Assembly: GCF_021390495.1 (NCBI RefSeq)
Contig: NZ_JAJEJP010000002.1
Coordinates: 1,178,001-1,242,000 of the forward strand
Direction of reading: 5' to 3'
Length of the DNA: 64,000 bases
Source: Paraburkholderia sp. ZP32-5
GTDB lineage: Bacteria; Pseudomonadota; Gammaproteobacteria; Burkholderiales; Burkholderiaceae
Shown here: piece after piece, positions 17,522 through 27,308 of the stretch
Numbering within the stretch: position 1 is the first letter of the stretch
Layout of the letters: every line of letters begins with the position of its first letter
Notes under the pieces: generated by a model
Told to the model about the DNA's origin: nothing
What the model saw: only the letters and a program-made list of their open reading frames with translations
The model's database searches: none
Translations under genes and position numbers: made by a program

Positions 17522-19111
17522 ATGGAACAGACTCCGCTCTACATTCGCGTTCACCCCAATGACAATGTCGCGATCGTCGTCAACGATGGCGGTCTGGGTG
17601 AGGGCGCGGTATTCCCCGATGGTCTGCGGTTGCGCGAGCGCGTGCCGCAAGGCCACAAGGTCGCGCTGGCCGATCTCGCCGAGGGCGACGAGGTTATCCG
17701 CTACAACGTGGTCATCGGCTACGCGCTCAAGCCGCTGCCGAAGGGCAGCTGGATCAACGAACACGTAATCCGCATGCCGAGCCCGCCGGGGCTCGAAGAC
17801 CTGCCGATCGCGACCACCAAAGCGCCCGAAATGCCGCCGCTCGACGGCTACACATTCGAGGGCTACCGCAACGCCGACGGCTCGGTCGGTACCCGCAACA
17901 TCCTCGCGATCACGACGACGGTGCAGTGCGTGGCCGACGTGGTTCAACACGCGGTCACCCGCATCAAGGCCGAGCTGCTGCCGAAATACCCGAACGTCGA
18001 CGACGTGGTGAGCCTCGGCCATACCTACGGCTGCGGCGTCGCGATCGACGCGCCGGACGCGATGGTGCCGATCCGCACCGTACGCAATATCGCTCTGAAT
18101 CCGAACTTCGGCGGCGAGGTAATGATGGTGAGCCTCGGCTGCGAAAAGCTGCAGCCCGAGCGCCTGATGCCGCCGGGCACGATTCCGATCGCGGCGGCCG
18201 CGATGGTCGACGACGTTGCCGACATCGGCGACGTTGCGCTGGATCAGAACGGCGACGTCGTCGTGTTGCAGGACGAATCGCACGTCGGCTTCCAGTCGAT
18301 GATCACGTCGATCATGAAGATGGCCGAAGGCCATCTGAAGCGGCTGAATAACCGCCGCCGCGAAACCTGCCCGGCATCCGATCTCGTGATCGGCGTGCAG
18401 TGCGGCGGCAGCGATGCTTTCTCCGGCCTGACCGCGAACCCGGCCGTCGGTTTCGCGACCGATCTGCTGGTGCGCGCCGGCGCGACGGTGATGTTCTCCG
18501 AAGTGACCGAAGTGCGCGACGGCGTCGATCAACTGACCGCGCGCGCGGCCAACGCGGACGTCGCCGCGGCGATCATCCGCGAGATGCAATGGTATGACGA
18601 TTATCTGAAGCGCGGCGGCGCCGATCGCAGCGCGAACACCACGCCCGGCAACAAGAAGGGCGGCCTGTCGAACATCGTCGAAAAGGCGATGGGCTCGATC
18701 ATCAAGTCGGGAAACTCGGCTATTTCCGGCGTGCTGTCGCCGGGCGAGAAGGTCAACCAGAAGGGGCTGATTTACGCGGCCACGCCAGCCAGCGACTTCA
18801 TCTGCGGCACGCTGCAGGTTGCCTCGGGCATCACGCTGCACGTGTTCACGACCGGCCGCGGCACACCGTACAGCCTCGCCGAAGTGCCGGTCATCAAGGT
18901 CGCGACGCGCTCGGACCTCGCGCGCCGCTGGTTCGACCTGATGGACATCAACGCCGGCACGATCGCGACCGGTCAGTCGACCATCGAAGAGGTGGGCTGG
19001 GAGTTGTTCCGCCTGATGCTCGAAGTCGCGAGCGGCCGCCAGGAAACCTGCGCGGAGAAGCTCAAACTGCATAACGCGTTGACGCTGTTCAACCCGGCGC
19101 CGGTGACCTGA
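17522..19111 (+). CDS. garD: Galactarate dehydratase
   Basis: 529 residues, close to E. coli GarD (523). An N-terminal SAF-like domain (about 1-95, with [17 protein letters not shown] and LPKGSWINE) is followed by the UxaA catalytic region with [54 protein letters not shown] and FTTGRGTP. The Cys and His residues in these motifs are likely metal or substrate ligands. It converts galactarate to 5-keto-4-deoxyglucarate, the branch point between GarL and KdgD. RBS AAGGA precedes the ATG. A terminator follows at 19142. Confidence 0.93.
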   Translation: MEQTPLYIRVHPNDNVAIVVNDGGLGEGAVFPDGLRLRERVPQGHKVALADLAEGDEVIRYNVVIGYALKPLPKGSWINEHVIRMPSPPGLEDLPIATTKAPEMPPLDGYTFEGYRNADGSVGTRNILAITTTVQCVADVVQHAVTRIKAELLPKYPNVDDVVSLGHTYGCGVAIDAPDAMVPIRTVRNIALNPNFGGEVMMVSLGCEKLQPERLMPPGTIPIAAAAMVDDVADIGDVALDQNGDVVVLQDESHVGFQSMITSIMKMAEGHLKRLNNRRRETCPASDLVIGVQCGGSDAFSGLTANPAVGFATDLLVRAGATVMFSEVTEVRDGVDQLTARAANADVAAAIIREMQWYDDYLKRGGADRSANTTPGNKKGGLSNIVEKAMGSIIKSGNSAISGVLSPGEKVNQKGLIYAATPASDFICGTLQVASGITLHVFTTGRGTPYSLAEVPVIKVATRSDLARRWFDLMDINAGTIATGQSTIEEVGWELFRLMLEVASGRQETCAEKLKLHNALTLFNPAPVT

Positions 19112-19141
19112 TTCAGGACATTTGCTCCGTCAAGCCTCGAA

Positions 19142-19174
19142 CGAGCGCCGGCTGATACCGGCGCTCGCTTTTCT
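19142..19174 (+). terminator. Intrinsic terminator after garD
   Basis: Stem CGAGCGCCGG / CCGGCGCTCG with a 6-nt loop is followed by CTTTTCT. It lies between garD and the second udh copy on the same strand and so could attenuate read-through. Confidence 0.8.
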
Positions 19175-19211
19175 GTTCAGTTGATCCGATCGCAATCACA
19201 GAAACAAAGAC

Positions 19212-20069
19212 ATGACCGATTCGAACGTTGACCGCTCCGCGGTAAAGAAACCCTTCCGCCGTCTGCTGCTCACCGGCGCGGCCGGCAACCTCGGCAAGCA
19301 GTTGCGCCCGGCGCTCGCAGACTGGGCGGATATCGTGCGCGTCTCCGACATCGCGTCGCTCGGCGAAGTCGCGGCGCACGAGGAAGCCGCCGTCGTCAAT
19401 CTCGCTGACGAAGCGGCGGTTCACGCGCTGCTCGACGGTGTGGACGCTGTGGTGCATCTCGGCGGCATTTCCGTCGAGGCGCCGTTCGAGGACCTGCTCG
19501 AAGCGAATATCCGCGGGCTGTACAACCTGTATTCGGCCGCGCAGAAGCAGGGCGTCAAGCGCGTCATCTATGCAAGCTCGAATCATGCGGTGGGCTTCCA
19601 TCCGGTGACGTCGGTCGTCGGTACGGACGCGCCGTTGCGTCCTGATGGCCTGTACGGCGTGACCAAGTGCTTCGGCGAATCGCTGTCGCGCTACTACTTC
19701 GACCGCTTCGGTCTGGAGACCGTCTGCCTGCGGATCGGCTCGTCGTTCGAGCAACCGAAGTCCGCGCGCATGCTCGTCACGTATCTGAGCTATCGCGATT
19801 TCATCGAACTGGTGCGCTGCTCGCTATTCACAAATCGCGTCGGTCACGCGATCGTCTACGGCGTGTCGAACAACCGCATTTCGTGGGTCGACAATACGAA
19901 CGCGTCGTTCCTCGGCTTCCGTCCGAAAGACAGCTCCGAGCAATTCGAGCACCTGTTCCCGCCGAGCGCGCCCGATACCCGTTACGACGATCCGACCCAG
20001 CAGTTCCAGGGCGGTCCGTTCGTGCTCGCGGGGCCGATGGAGCCGAAGCGGACAGGGGAATCAAAATAA
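19212..20069 (+). CDS. udh: Uronate dehydrogenase, second copy
   Basis: 285 residues. After a polar N-terminus come the Rossmann motif LTGAAGNLGKQLR, SSNHAVGFHPVT, catalytic YGVTK, RIGSSFEQPKSARM and YGVSNNRISWVDN. It has the same order of motifs as the copy at 6270, but clear divergence in the C-terminal third. It should oxidise uronates to aldaro-lactones. It overlaps the next gene, a lactonase, by one base (TAATG), so product and hydrolase are translationally coupled. No operator was found in the 100 bp upstream. Confidence 0.88.
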   Translation: MTDSNVDRSAVKKPFRRLLLTGAAGNLGKQLRPALADWADIVRVSDIASLGEVAAHEEAAVVNLADEAAVHALLDGVDAVVHLGGISVEAPFEDLLEANIRGLYNLYSAAQKQGVKRVIYASSNHAVGFHPVTSVVGTDAPLRPDGLYGVTKCFGESLSRYYFDRFGLETVCLRIGSSFEQPKSARMLVTYLSYRDFIELVRCSLFTNRVGHAIVYGVSNNRISWVDNTNASFLGFRPKDSSEQFEHLFPPSAPDTRYDDPTQQFQGGPFVLAGPMEPKRTGESK

Positions 20070-21004
20070 TGGGCGCGACGGCTGGTCCGAAAGTCGAGCG
20101 GCTCGAAGCAGCCGGCCCGCTGCCGGCGGCGACCGGTGAAAGCCCGGTTTGGCGCGCGGCGGAGCAGGCGCTGTACTGGGTCGATATCCCGGCGAAGAAA
20201 ATCGTACGTGCGCGCATCGAATCCGGTGAGCGCACCGAATGGCAGTTGCCCGAGCAGGTCGCCTGCATCGCGTTCAATCGCGAGGGCACGGTGCTTGCCG
20301 GTTGCGAGACCGGGCTCTTCGCGGTCACGTTGGGGCAAGGTTTGGGCGCGCAAAGCGGCGAACCGCTGCCGGTGACCGTGCGCAAGCTCGCGGCCCCTGA
20401 ATTCCCGCGCGCCGGCATGCGCTTCAACGATGGCCGCTGTGACCGGCAAGGGCGCTTCTGGGCCGGCACGATGGTGCAGGACATGGCGGCGGCGATTCCG
20501 GATGGCGCGCTCTACCGCTTCGACGAACAAGGCGTGTTATCCGCGCCGGTCGTCGATTCGCTGATTACGCAAAACGGCCTCGGCTGGTCGCCGGACGGTA
20601 CGACGATGTATCTGTCCGATTCGCATCCGCTGCGCCGGCTGATCTGGGCGTTCGACTACGACATCGAGACCGGCGAGCCGCGCAACCAGCGCGTATTCGC
20701 CGATCTGAACCATTACTCGGGACGCCCCGATGGCGCCGCGGTCGACGCCGACGGCTGCTACTGGATCTGCGCGAACGATGCCGGCCTGCTGCTTCGCTTT
20801 ACGCCGCAAGGCAAACTCGACCGGCAGATCGCGCTGCCGGCCGTGAAGCCGGCAATGTGCGCATTCGGCGGAAGCAGTCTGGACACGCTGTTCGTCACAT
20901 CGATTCGCCCGGGCAACGGCGCGAGCGAGCATGACGGTCATGTGTTCGCGGTGCGGCCCGGCGTGACCGGGCTGCCCGAGCCCGAATTCGCGGGCCAACT
21001 GTAA
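20069..21004 (+). CDS. SMP-30/gluconolactonase family lactonase (aldarolactonase)
   Basis: 311 residues, a six-bladed beta-propeller of the SMP-30/RGN family. Metal-site residues are visible: E24 in TGESPVW, Asn in MRFNDGRCD, Asn in QNGLGWSPDG and Asp in YLSDSHP. By coupling to uronate dehydrogenase it most likely opens D-glucaro- or D-galactaro-1,5-lactone to the free aldarate for GarD (a UxuL-type role). Substrate is inferred from context, since the family also includes gluconolactonases and arabinolactonases. Confidence 0.88.
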   Translation: MGATAGPKVERLEAAGPLPAATGESPVWRAAEQALYWVDIPAKKIVRARIESGERTEWQLPEQVACIAFNREGTVLAGCETGLFAVTLGQGLGAQSGEPLPVTVRKLAAPEFPRAGMRFNDGRCDRQGRFWAGTMVQDMAAAIPDGALYRFDEQGVLSAPVVDSLITQNGLGWSPDGTTMYLSDSHPLRRLIWAFDYDIETGEPRNQRVFADLNHYSGRPDGAAVDADGCYWICANDAGLLLRFTPQGKLDRQIALPAVKPAMCAFGGSSLDTLFVTSIRPGNGASEHDGHVFAVRPGVTGLPEPEFAGQL

Positions 21005-21023
21005 TCGGGCTTGCACCGCATCG

Positions 21024-21060
21024 ACGCCGGGACGAAGCAGTTCTCCCGGCGTTTTGTTTT
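21024..21060 (+). terminator. Intrinsic terminator after the lactonase
   Basis: Stem CGCCGGGA / TCCCGGCG with an 11-nt loop is followed by TTTTGTTTT. Confidence 0.85.
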
Positions 21061-21086
21061 GGGGCGCATTCTATGGCCCTTTATTC

Positions 21087-21104
21087 GTCACTCGTCGTAC
21101 AACA
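21087..21104. promoter_or_regulatory. Uronate-regulon operator, distal, upstream of the TRAP operon
   Basis: GTCACTCGTCGTACAACA matches 13 of 18 reference positions and has a perfect TCGTCGTACAA core (TNGTNNNACNA). Confidence 0.65.
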
Positions 21105-21302
21105 TACCGCATTAAGACGGTAGTCGCTTCGCATTTAATCTCAAAAAAACAACACTTCACGAGACCTTTTTCCTATCCGTGTCGGCACCGCGCCAAGCCA
21201 GTGTGCGCGCCGACGCCGTGCCACACCGGTCATTGATACCGGCCATCGCCTGGGTGCGGGTAAATACCGTCTGTACAAGTCAAAAGCGCTTTACTAGACT
21301 TC

Positions 21303-21320
21303 GTATGTCGTCGTACAACA
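21303..21320. promoter_or_regulatory. Uronate-regulon operator, proximal, upstream of the TRAP operon
   Basis: GTATGTCGTCGTACAACA matches 15 of 18 reference positions. With its neighbours it forms the near-perfect palindrome ATGTCGTCGTACAACAT and has a perfect TNGTNNNACNA core. It is 216 bp downstream of the distal copy. Confidence 0.75.
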
Positions 21321-21555
21321 TATGAGCCCAAACAAATTGCTTTCTGCTGGTTTGGGCCCCGTAGTAGTGCGAACACGGCGGCTTTTCTGGGCAGACATTT
21401 TTCATGCAAGCCGAAAAGCTCGCCGACGTGACCGAAGTAAGAAGTCGACTTGTCGGCTGGAGTGCTGGGTAACTGTGCCGGGGACGTTGCACAGCCAGTA
21501 CGGCAACGCGTGCGCAACCCGCGAAGGGATGAGCGCGAAGCCGGAGACGCATTAA

Positions 21556-22602
<1,047 letters not shown>

Positions 22603-22775
22603 GTCTCGCGTCCCGGACGCAATCGGCATAGGCCAATCGTGACAGCAGCGGCGTGAATAGCCTCGTGGGGAAACTCAAGGGCTTTTCCGCCGCGTCATGT
22701 TGTGTGTGCGATTGCATGCCGTGGAGGTGGTGGTGAGTGTTAAAGACAGGTCGGTCGTAAGCCAGGACGGGGTCA

Positions 22776-23255
22776 ATGAGTTTCCTTAAACGCCCAAATG
22801 ATTTTCTCTTTCGCACGCTGCTGGTAGTGGCATCGCTGAGTCTCGCGATCCTCTGCCTGCTCGTGATCTATAGCGTCGTGATGCGGTACATCTTCAACGA
22901 CGCACCGGATTTCGTCGAACCCATCGCGCTGCTGCTGGTGATCGCAATCGCCATGTTCGGCGCGGCGCTGAAAGTGCGCGAGGGCGGCCATATCGGACTC
23001 GACTCGTTCGTGAAGAAGTTGCCGCCGAAAGGCCAGGTCGCCGTGACGGCCATTCAACATATCTGCCTGACTGCTTTTGCGGTCGCGGTATTCGTCGGTT
23101 GCTTCGAGATGGCGGAAACCACGATGCACGATCGTATTCCGATCATTGGTGTGCCAGAAGGGCTGCGCTATTGCATTCCGATCGTCGCGAGCGTGTGCAT
23201 CGCGTTGTTCTCGATCGAGCATCTGCTCGCGCTCTTCGCCAGGAAACAAAAGTAG
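22776..23255 (+). CDS. TRAP transporter small membrane subunit (DctQ family)
   Basis: 159 residues with four hydrophobic segments (about 15-37, 47-67, 90-108, 130-150). It has the DctQ-type motif VVMRYIFNDAPDFVEPIALLL and the conserved ...REGGHIGLD... loop. It partners the large DctM subunit that starts seven bases after its stop. It lies 173 bp after the binding-protein gene with no terminator between them. Confidence 0.9.
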   Translation: MSFLKRPNDFLFRTLLVVASLSLAILCLLVIYSVVMRYIFNDAPDFVEPIALLLVIAIAMFGAALKVREGGHIGLDSFVKKLPPKGQVAVTAIQHICLTAFAVAVFVGCFEMAETTMHDRIPIIGVPEGLRYCIPIVASVCIALFSIEHLLALFARKQK

Positions 23256-23262
23256 AACAATC

Positions 23263-24615
23263 ATGGAACTTGCCCTCCTTACCGTCAGTTTTCTCGTCTT
23301 CCTCTTTCTAGGGGTTCCTGTTTCATTCTCGTTGGGACTGGCCTGCGTTCTGACGTATCTGTACGAAGGTCTGCCGACCGCTACCGCGATGCAGGCAATG
23401 ATCTCGGGGATGAACGGTTTTTCGTTTCTCGCGGTCCCGTTCTTCATTTTCTCCGGCGAGCTGATGCTTCATGGCGGTATCGCCGATCGCATTCTGCGTT
23501 TCGCGCAGGCAACGGTCGGTCATTTCCGCGGTGGTCTCGGCATGGCCAACGTGGTTGCCTGTACGTTGTTCGGCGGCGTGTCGGGTTCGCCGACCGCGGA
23601 TACGTCGGCAATGGGCGGCGTGGTCATTCCGTTGATGAAGCGTGAAGGTTATAGCGCGGCCTACGCGGTGAACGTGACGACGCACTCGTCGCTCGCCGGC
23701 GCGCTGATGCCGACGTCGACCAACATGATCATCTACGCGTTCGCGGCGCAAGGCGTGAGCGGCGTGCTGAACGGCCAGCAGATGAGCGGCGTGTCGATCG
23801 GCGATCTGCTGTTCTCCGGTCTGCTGCCGGTGCTGTGGGTGATGGGCTTCGTGCTGATCGCCGCTTACTGGCAAGCAGTCAAGTACGGCTACCCGCGTCG
23901 CGCGGATGGTTCGACGGCGCTGCAGAAATTCCCGGGCTGGATGGCGGTATTGCGCGCGTTCATCGGCGCGGTGCCGGGTCTGATGGTGATCGCGATCATC
24001 CTGTTCTGCGTGGCGCGCGGTATTGCCACCGCGACGGAAGCGGCGGCGATTGCGGTCGGCTACTCGCTCGTCCTCACGATCGTCGTGTACCGCTCGATGA
24101 CGCTCGCCAAGCTCGGCCATGCGCTCGGCAAGGCCGCGAAAACCACCGGCGTGGTGCTGCTGCTGATCGGCGTGTCGAACATGCTGCGCTTCCAGATGGC
24201 GTACCTGGAGATTCCGGATGCGATCGAACGCATGCTCGATGGCGCGACCAGCCTGCCGTGGCTGATGCTGCTGTACATCAACGTGATTCAGGTGTTCCTC
24301 GGTACGTTCGTCGATATGGCGGCGCACATCCTGATCACGACGCCGCTGTTTCTGCCGATGGCCATGCATAACGGCGTGGGTCCGGTGCAGTTCGGCATCA
24401 TGATTCTGTTGAATTGCGCATTGGGTCTCGTGCATCCGCCGATTGGCTCTGTGCAGTTCATCGGATGCGCGATTGGCAATGTGTCGATTGGTGAAACTAC
24501 CAAGGTGGCGTGGCCGTATTACCTCGCTATCTTTTCGGCCATCAATATCGTCACCTACATGCCGTGGTTTTCGACCTGGCTGCCAAGCGTGATCAACGGT
24601 CACCCGGTGTTCTGA
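23263..24615 (+). CDS. TRAP transporter large permease (DctM family)
   Basis: 450 residues from the ATG at 23263, directly after dctQ. It has about twelve membrane helices with family motifs LAVPFFIFSGELM, GVSGSPTADTSAMG and NVTTHSSLAGALMPTSTNMI. It is the Na+-coupled translocation subunit. A longer in-frame reading from 23077 overlaps dctQ and has no support. Seventy-five bases separate it from the porin gene, with no terminator, so the porin is probably in the same transcript. Confidence 0.92.
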   Translation: MELALLTVSFLVFLFLGVPVSFSLGLACVLTYLYEGLPTATAMQAMISGMNGFSFLAVPFFIFSGELMLHGGIADRILRFAQATVGHFRGGLGMANVVACTLFGGVSGSPTADTSAMGGVVIPLMKREGYSAAYAVNVTTHSSLAGALMPTSTNMIIYAFAAQGVSGVLNGQQMSGVSIGDLLFSGLLPVLWVMGFVLIAAYWQAVKYGYPRRADGSTALQKFPGWMAVLRAFIGAVPGLMVIAIILFCVARGIATATEAAAIAVGYSLVLTIVVYRSMTLAKLGHALGKAAKTTGVVLLLIGVSNMLRFQMAYLEIPDAIERMLDGATSLPWLMLLYINVIQVFLGTFVDMAAHILITTPLFLPMAMHNGVGPVQFGIMILLNCALGLVHPPIGSVQFIGCAIGNVSIGETTKVAWPYYLAIFSAINIVTYMPWFSTWLPSVINGHPVF

Positions 24616-24689
24616 TCAAACAATCATCTTCCACACTCAGCGGCGCTTGCACAGGCCGTCTATAGAAAGTTTTTAACAGAGGAGTAAAA

Positions 24690-25889
24690 ATGAAAAAGGC
24701 ACTCGTAACTTCGGCCTTGGGGTTGGTCGCCCTGGGCGCGCATGCACAAAGCAGCGTGACGTTGTACGGTATTGTCGATACGGGGTTGGGTTATCAAAGC
24801 AGCTCGGCAGCACTGGGTTCGAACTCGGGTGGCCGCTCGCAAGTCAAGATGGTCAACGGCGTTTGGGCCGGTAGCCGTTTCGGCCTGAAGGGCTCGGAAG
24901 ATCTGGGCGGCGGCACGAAGGCGATTTTCCAGTTGGAGCAGGGCTTTAACAGCGCAACCGGCGCGGAAGGCGTGTCGGGTCTGGCGTTCAACCGTCAGGC
25001 ATGGGTTGGTATGACGAACAATACGTTCGGTACCCTGACGGCTGGTCGTCAGTACACCTCGTACTACACGCTGCTGTCGCCGTACAGCCCGACCACGTGG
25101 CTGACCGGCGCATATGGCGCGCACCCGGGTGATATCGACTCGCTGGATACGCTGTATCGCGCGAACAATTCGCTGGTCTACACGTCGCCGAACTTCCACG
25201 GCCTGACGGTTAGCGGTTCGTACTCGCTGGGCGGCACGCCGGGCAGCTTCAGCGCCGGTCAAACCTGGAGCGCGGCAGCACAGTACATCGCCGGCCCGAT
25301 CGGTATCGCAGCAGGTATCCAGCGCATCGACAACGGCAACACGGCCGGCGGTGCATGGGGCGCGAACTCGACGACGTCGAACAACGGCTCGCAAGCAGGC
25401 GTGTCGGCTATCAACAACGGTTTCCAGTCGGCAGCGAAGCAGCAGCGCGTTGCAGTGACCGGCGGCTACGCGTTCAACTCGGCATGGGATGTTTCGTTCG
25501 CGTACTCGAACGTGCAATATGCCGCGGGCACCGCGTCGCTGTTCCACGGCACGCAGATCTGGAACACCGGCGGCGCAGTGCTGCACTGGAAGCCGATCTC
25601 GGTGCTGGACCTGGCCGCTGGCTATAGCTACACCCGTGCAACGTCGTCGAATGGCATCCAGAACACGGCTAGCTACAACCAGTTCAACCTGTCCCAGTAC
25701 TACACGCTGTCGAAGCGTACCGGCCTGTACGCGCTGGAAGCTTACCAACGTGCTGGCGGTCAGACGCTGGGCACGAACGGCAAGACCATCATCAACGCAA
25801 CGGCAGACATCGGCGACGGCCAGAACAGCGCACCGTCGTCGTCGCGCAGCATGGTTGCTGTCGGCGTGGGCATCATCCACAAGTTCTAA
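24690..25889 (+). CDS. Outer-membrane porin (Gram-negative Porin_4 family)
   Basis: 399 residues with a signal peptide (about 1-20, MKKALVTSALGLVALGAHAQ) and the standard mature start SSVTLYGIVDTGLGYQSS. The alternating beta-strand pattern, a PNFHGLTVSGSYS strand and a C-terminal Phe (GVGIIHKF) are as expected for a trimeric 16-strand porin. RBS GAGGAG lies nine bases upstream. Its location after a TRAP operon suggests it helps uronate/aldarate cross the outer membrane. It is rich in Ser/Asn/Gly loops. Confidence 0.92.
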   Translation: MKKALVTSALGLVALGAHAQSSVTLYGIVDTGLGYQSSSAALGSNSGGRSQVKMVNGVWAGSRFGLKGSEDLGGGTKAIFQLEQGFNSATGAEGVSGLAFNRQAWVGMTNNTFGTLTAGRQYTSYYTLLSPYSPTTWLTGAYGAHPGDIDSLDTLYRANNSLVYTSPNFHGLTVSGSYSLGGTPGSFSAGQTWSAAAQYIAGPIGIAAGIQRIDNGNTAGGAWGANSTTSNNGSQAGVSAINNGFQSAAKQQRVAVTGGYAFNSAWDVSFAYSNVQYAAGTASLFHGTQIWNTGGAVLHWKPISVLDLAAGYSYTRATSSNGIQNTASYNQFNLSQYYTLSKRTGLYALEAYQRAGGQTLGTNGKTIINATADIGDGQNSAPSSSRSMVAVGVGIIHKF

Positions 25890-25927
25890 GCACTTAGGTG
25901 AAAGGCGGCACGTTGTATTGCCGCCAC

Positions 25928-25995
25928 GGCAACGCGTTGAAAATACGCGTTGCCCTTCATACGGGCTGCGTACGATAAGTGCGCAGCTTTTTTTT
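25928..25995 (+). terminator. Tandem hairpins and T-tract after the porin
   Basis: The first hairpin is GGCAACGCGT / ACGCGTTGCC (25928-25954). The second is GCTGCG / CGCAGC (25965-25987), followed directly by T8. The second has the form of an intrinsic terminator. Confidence 0.75.
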
Positions 25996-26123
25996 CGCGC
26001 CGTGAAAGATCTGTCGCTCGCGTTGCGCGAAAGCTATTGCACGGCACGGATCGCTGTTGCATCGATGCGACATCGACGTCATCTCGATGCGATGCCGCCG
26101 CGATGAAATCGCAATCAGGCTAC

Positions 26124-26309
26124 TCAGGCCTCCGACCATAAACGGCCACCCGTTGCCCAGTTTTCGCGTTTCACGTCGGTGAGAATAATGTCGACAGAAT
26201 TCGGTTCGACGCCGAGCGATTCGCAGGTCGCCTTCGTGATGGCTTCGACGAATTCGCGTTTCTGTTCCAGCGTGCGGCCTTCGAAGAGTTCGATACGAAA
26301 CGTGGGCAT
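26124..26309 (-). CDS. 4-Oxalocrotonate tautomerase family protein
   Basis: 61 residues from the ATG at 26309, giving MPTFRIELFEGR, with the catalytic Pro directly after Met. That is the diagnostic feature and fixes the start. EQKREFVEAITKATCESLG and NSVDIILTDV fit the short 4-OT subunit of about 60-65 residues, which assembles as a hexamer. It interconverts keto and enol forms of a small acid; substrate unknown. The last residues include the ENWATGG motif of the family. It lies downstream of a class II aldolase gene, possibly co-transcribed. Confidence 0.88.
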   Translation of the reverse strand: MPTFRIELFEGRTLEQKREFVEAITKATCESLGVEPNSVDIILTDVKRENWATGGRLWSEA

Positions 26310-26409
26310 GACATGACTCCGTGAAGAAAACAATTGAGAAGTGAGTAAAGCGGATTCGCGTGGGATTGCTGATTCAATTGCAATTTCAGTTGCGAATACA
26401 AGCACCGAT

Positions 26410-27186
26410 TCAATCGCGATAACCGCGATCGAACCGGTCGAGCTTGCGTAACAGCGCAGGCCATTCGAGCGCGCCTTCGATCGCGCCACCGTCGTAGAGC
26501 TGCTCGGCGGTACGCGCGGCGATCGTGTCGGTCGGCATCACGAGCGGCGCGCCACAAGCTTGCGCCTGCAACTGGATTTCACAGGCCTTCAGTAGCGTCG
26601 CCATCAGTACATAGGCTTCGGCGATCGTGCGGCCTACGGTTAGCGTGCCGTGATTACGCAACAGCATCGCCGGATGACTAGCGAGATGCGCGACGAGGCG
26701 TTCGCCTTCGGGCGGCGAGAACGCGAGGCCCTCGTAGTCGTGATACGCGAGTTGGCCGTAAAAGCGCAGCGCGTGCTGCGACGCGGGCAACAAACCGGCC
26801 GGCTGCGCGGACACCGCGACCCCTGCAGTGTTATGCAGATGCATCGCGCAGAATGCGTCGGCGCGTGCGGCATGCACGGCGGCGTGCAGCGCGAAGCCCG
26901 TCGCGTTCACCGGATGTTCGCTGGCGCCGACGATATTGCCGGCGATGTCGATCTTGACGAGATTCGACGCGCGCACTTCATCGAAGGCGAGACCGAATGG
27001 ATTGATCAGGAAGTGGCCCGGTTCGCCAGGGACGCTCGCCGAAATATGCGTATAGATCAGATCGTCCCAGCCGTTGAGCGCGGCGAGCCGGTAGGCGGCG
27101 GCGAGATCGATGCGGGTCTGCTGCTCTGCTTCCGACAGCGGACCGCTCGCGGCGATACGGCCGGCGGGTGAATGCGCGAACGACAT
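26410..27186 (-). CDS. Class II aldolase/adducin family protein
   Basis: 258 residues from the ATG at 27186, which has GGGAG six bases upstream; the ATG at 27192 is directly against that RBS and is less likely. Zn ligands are visible in CAMHLHNT and in LLRNHGTL, with DLIYTHISASVP at the N-terminus. The family includes fuculose-phosphate aldolase-like enzymes and decarboxylases acting on small oxygenated acids. The substrate is not evident. The 4-OT-like gene lies 100 bp downstream. Confidence 0.85.
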   Translation of the reverse strand: MSFAHSPAGRIAASGPLSEAEQQTRIDLAAAYRLAALNGWDDLIYTHISASVPGEPGHFLINPFGLAFDEVRASNLVKIDIAGNIVGASEHPVNATGFALHAAVHAARADAFCAMHLHNTAGVAVSAQPAGLLPASQHALRFYGQLAYHDYEGLAFSPPEGERLVAHLASHPAMLLRNHGTLTVGRTIAEAYVLMATLLKACEIQLQAQACGAPLVMPTDTIAARTAEQLYDGGAIEGALEWPALLRKLDRFDRGYRD

Positions 27187-27308
27187 ATCCATCTCCCATG
27201 CAAAGCTGTCGACCCGGAGTCAGCGCTTCAGCGCTTATTCCGATCCCATGCGAAGCCCGCTCTATCGCAACATCGCTGAAGCGGGCTTGCGATCCTACCG
27301 CACGACAG

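Noticed and set aside
17519..19072. Long open frame on the minus strand opposite garD
   Set aside because: Antisense shadow of garD; no motif, RBS or normal amino-acid composition.
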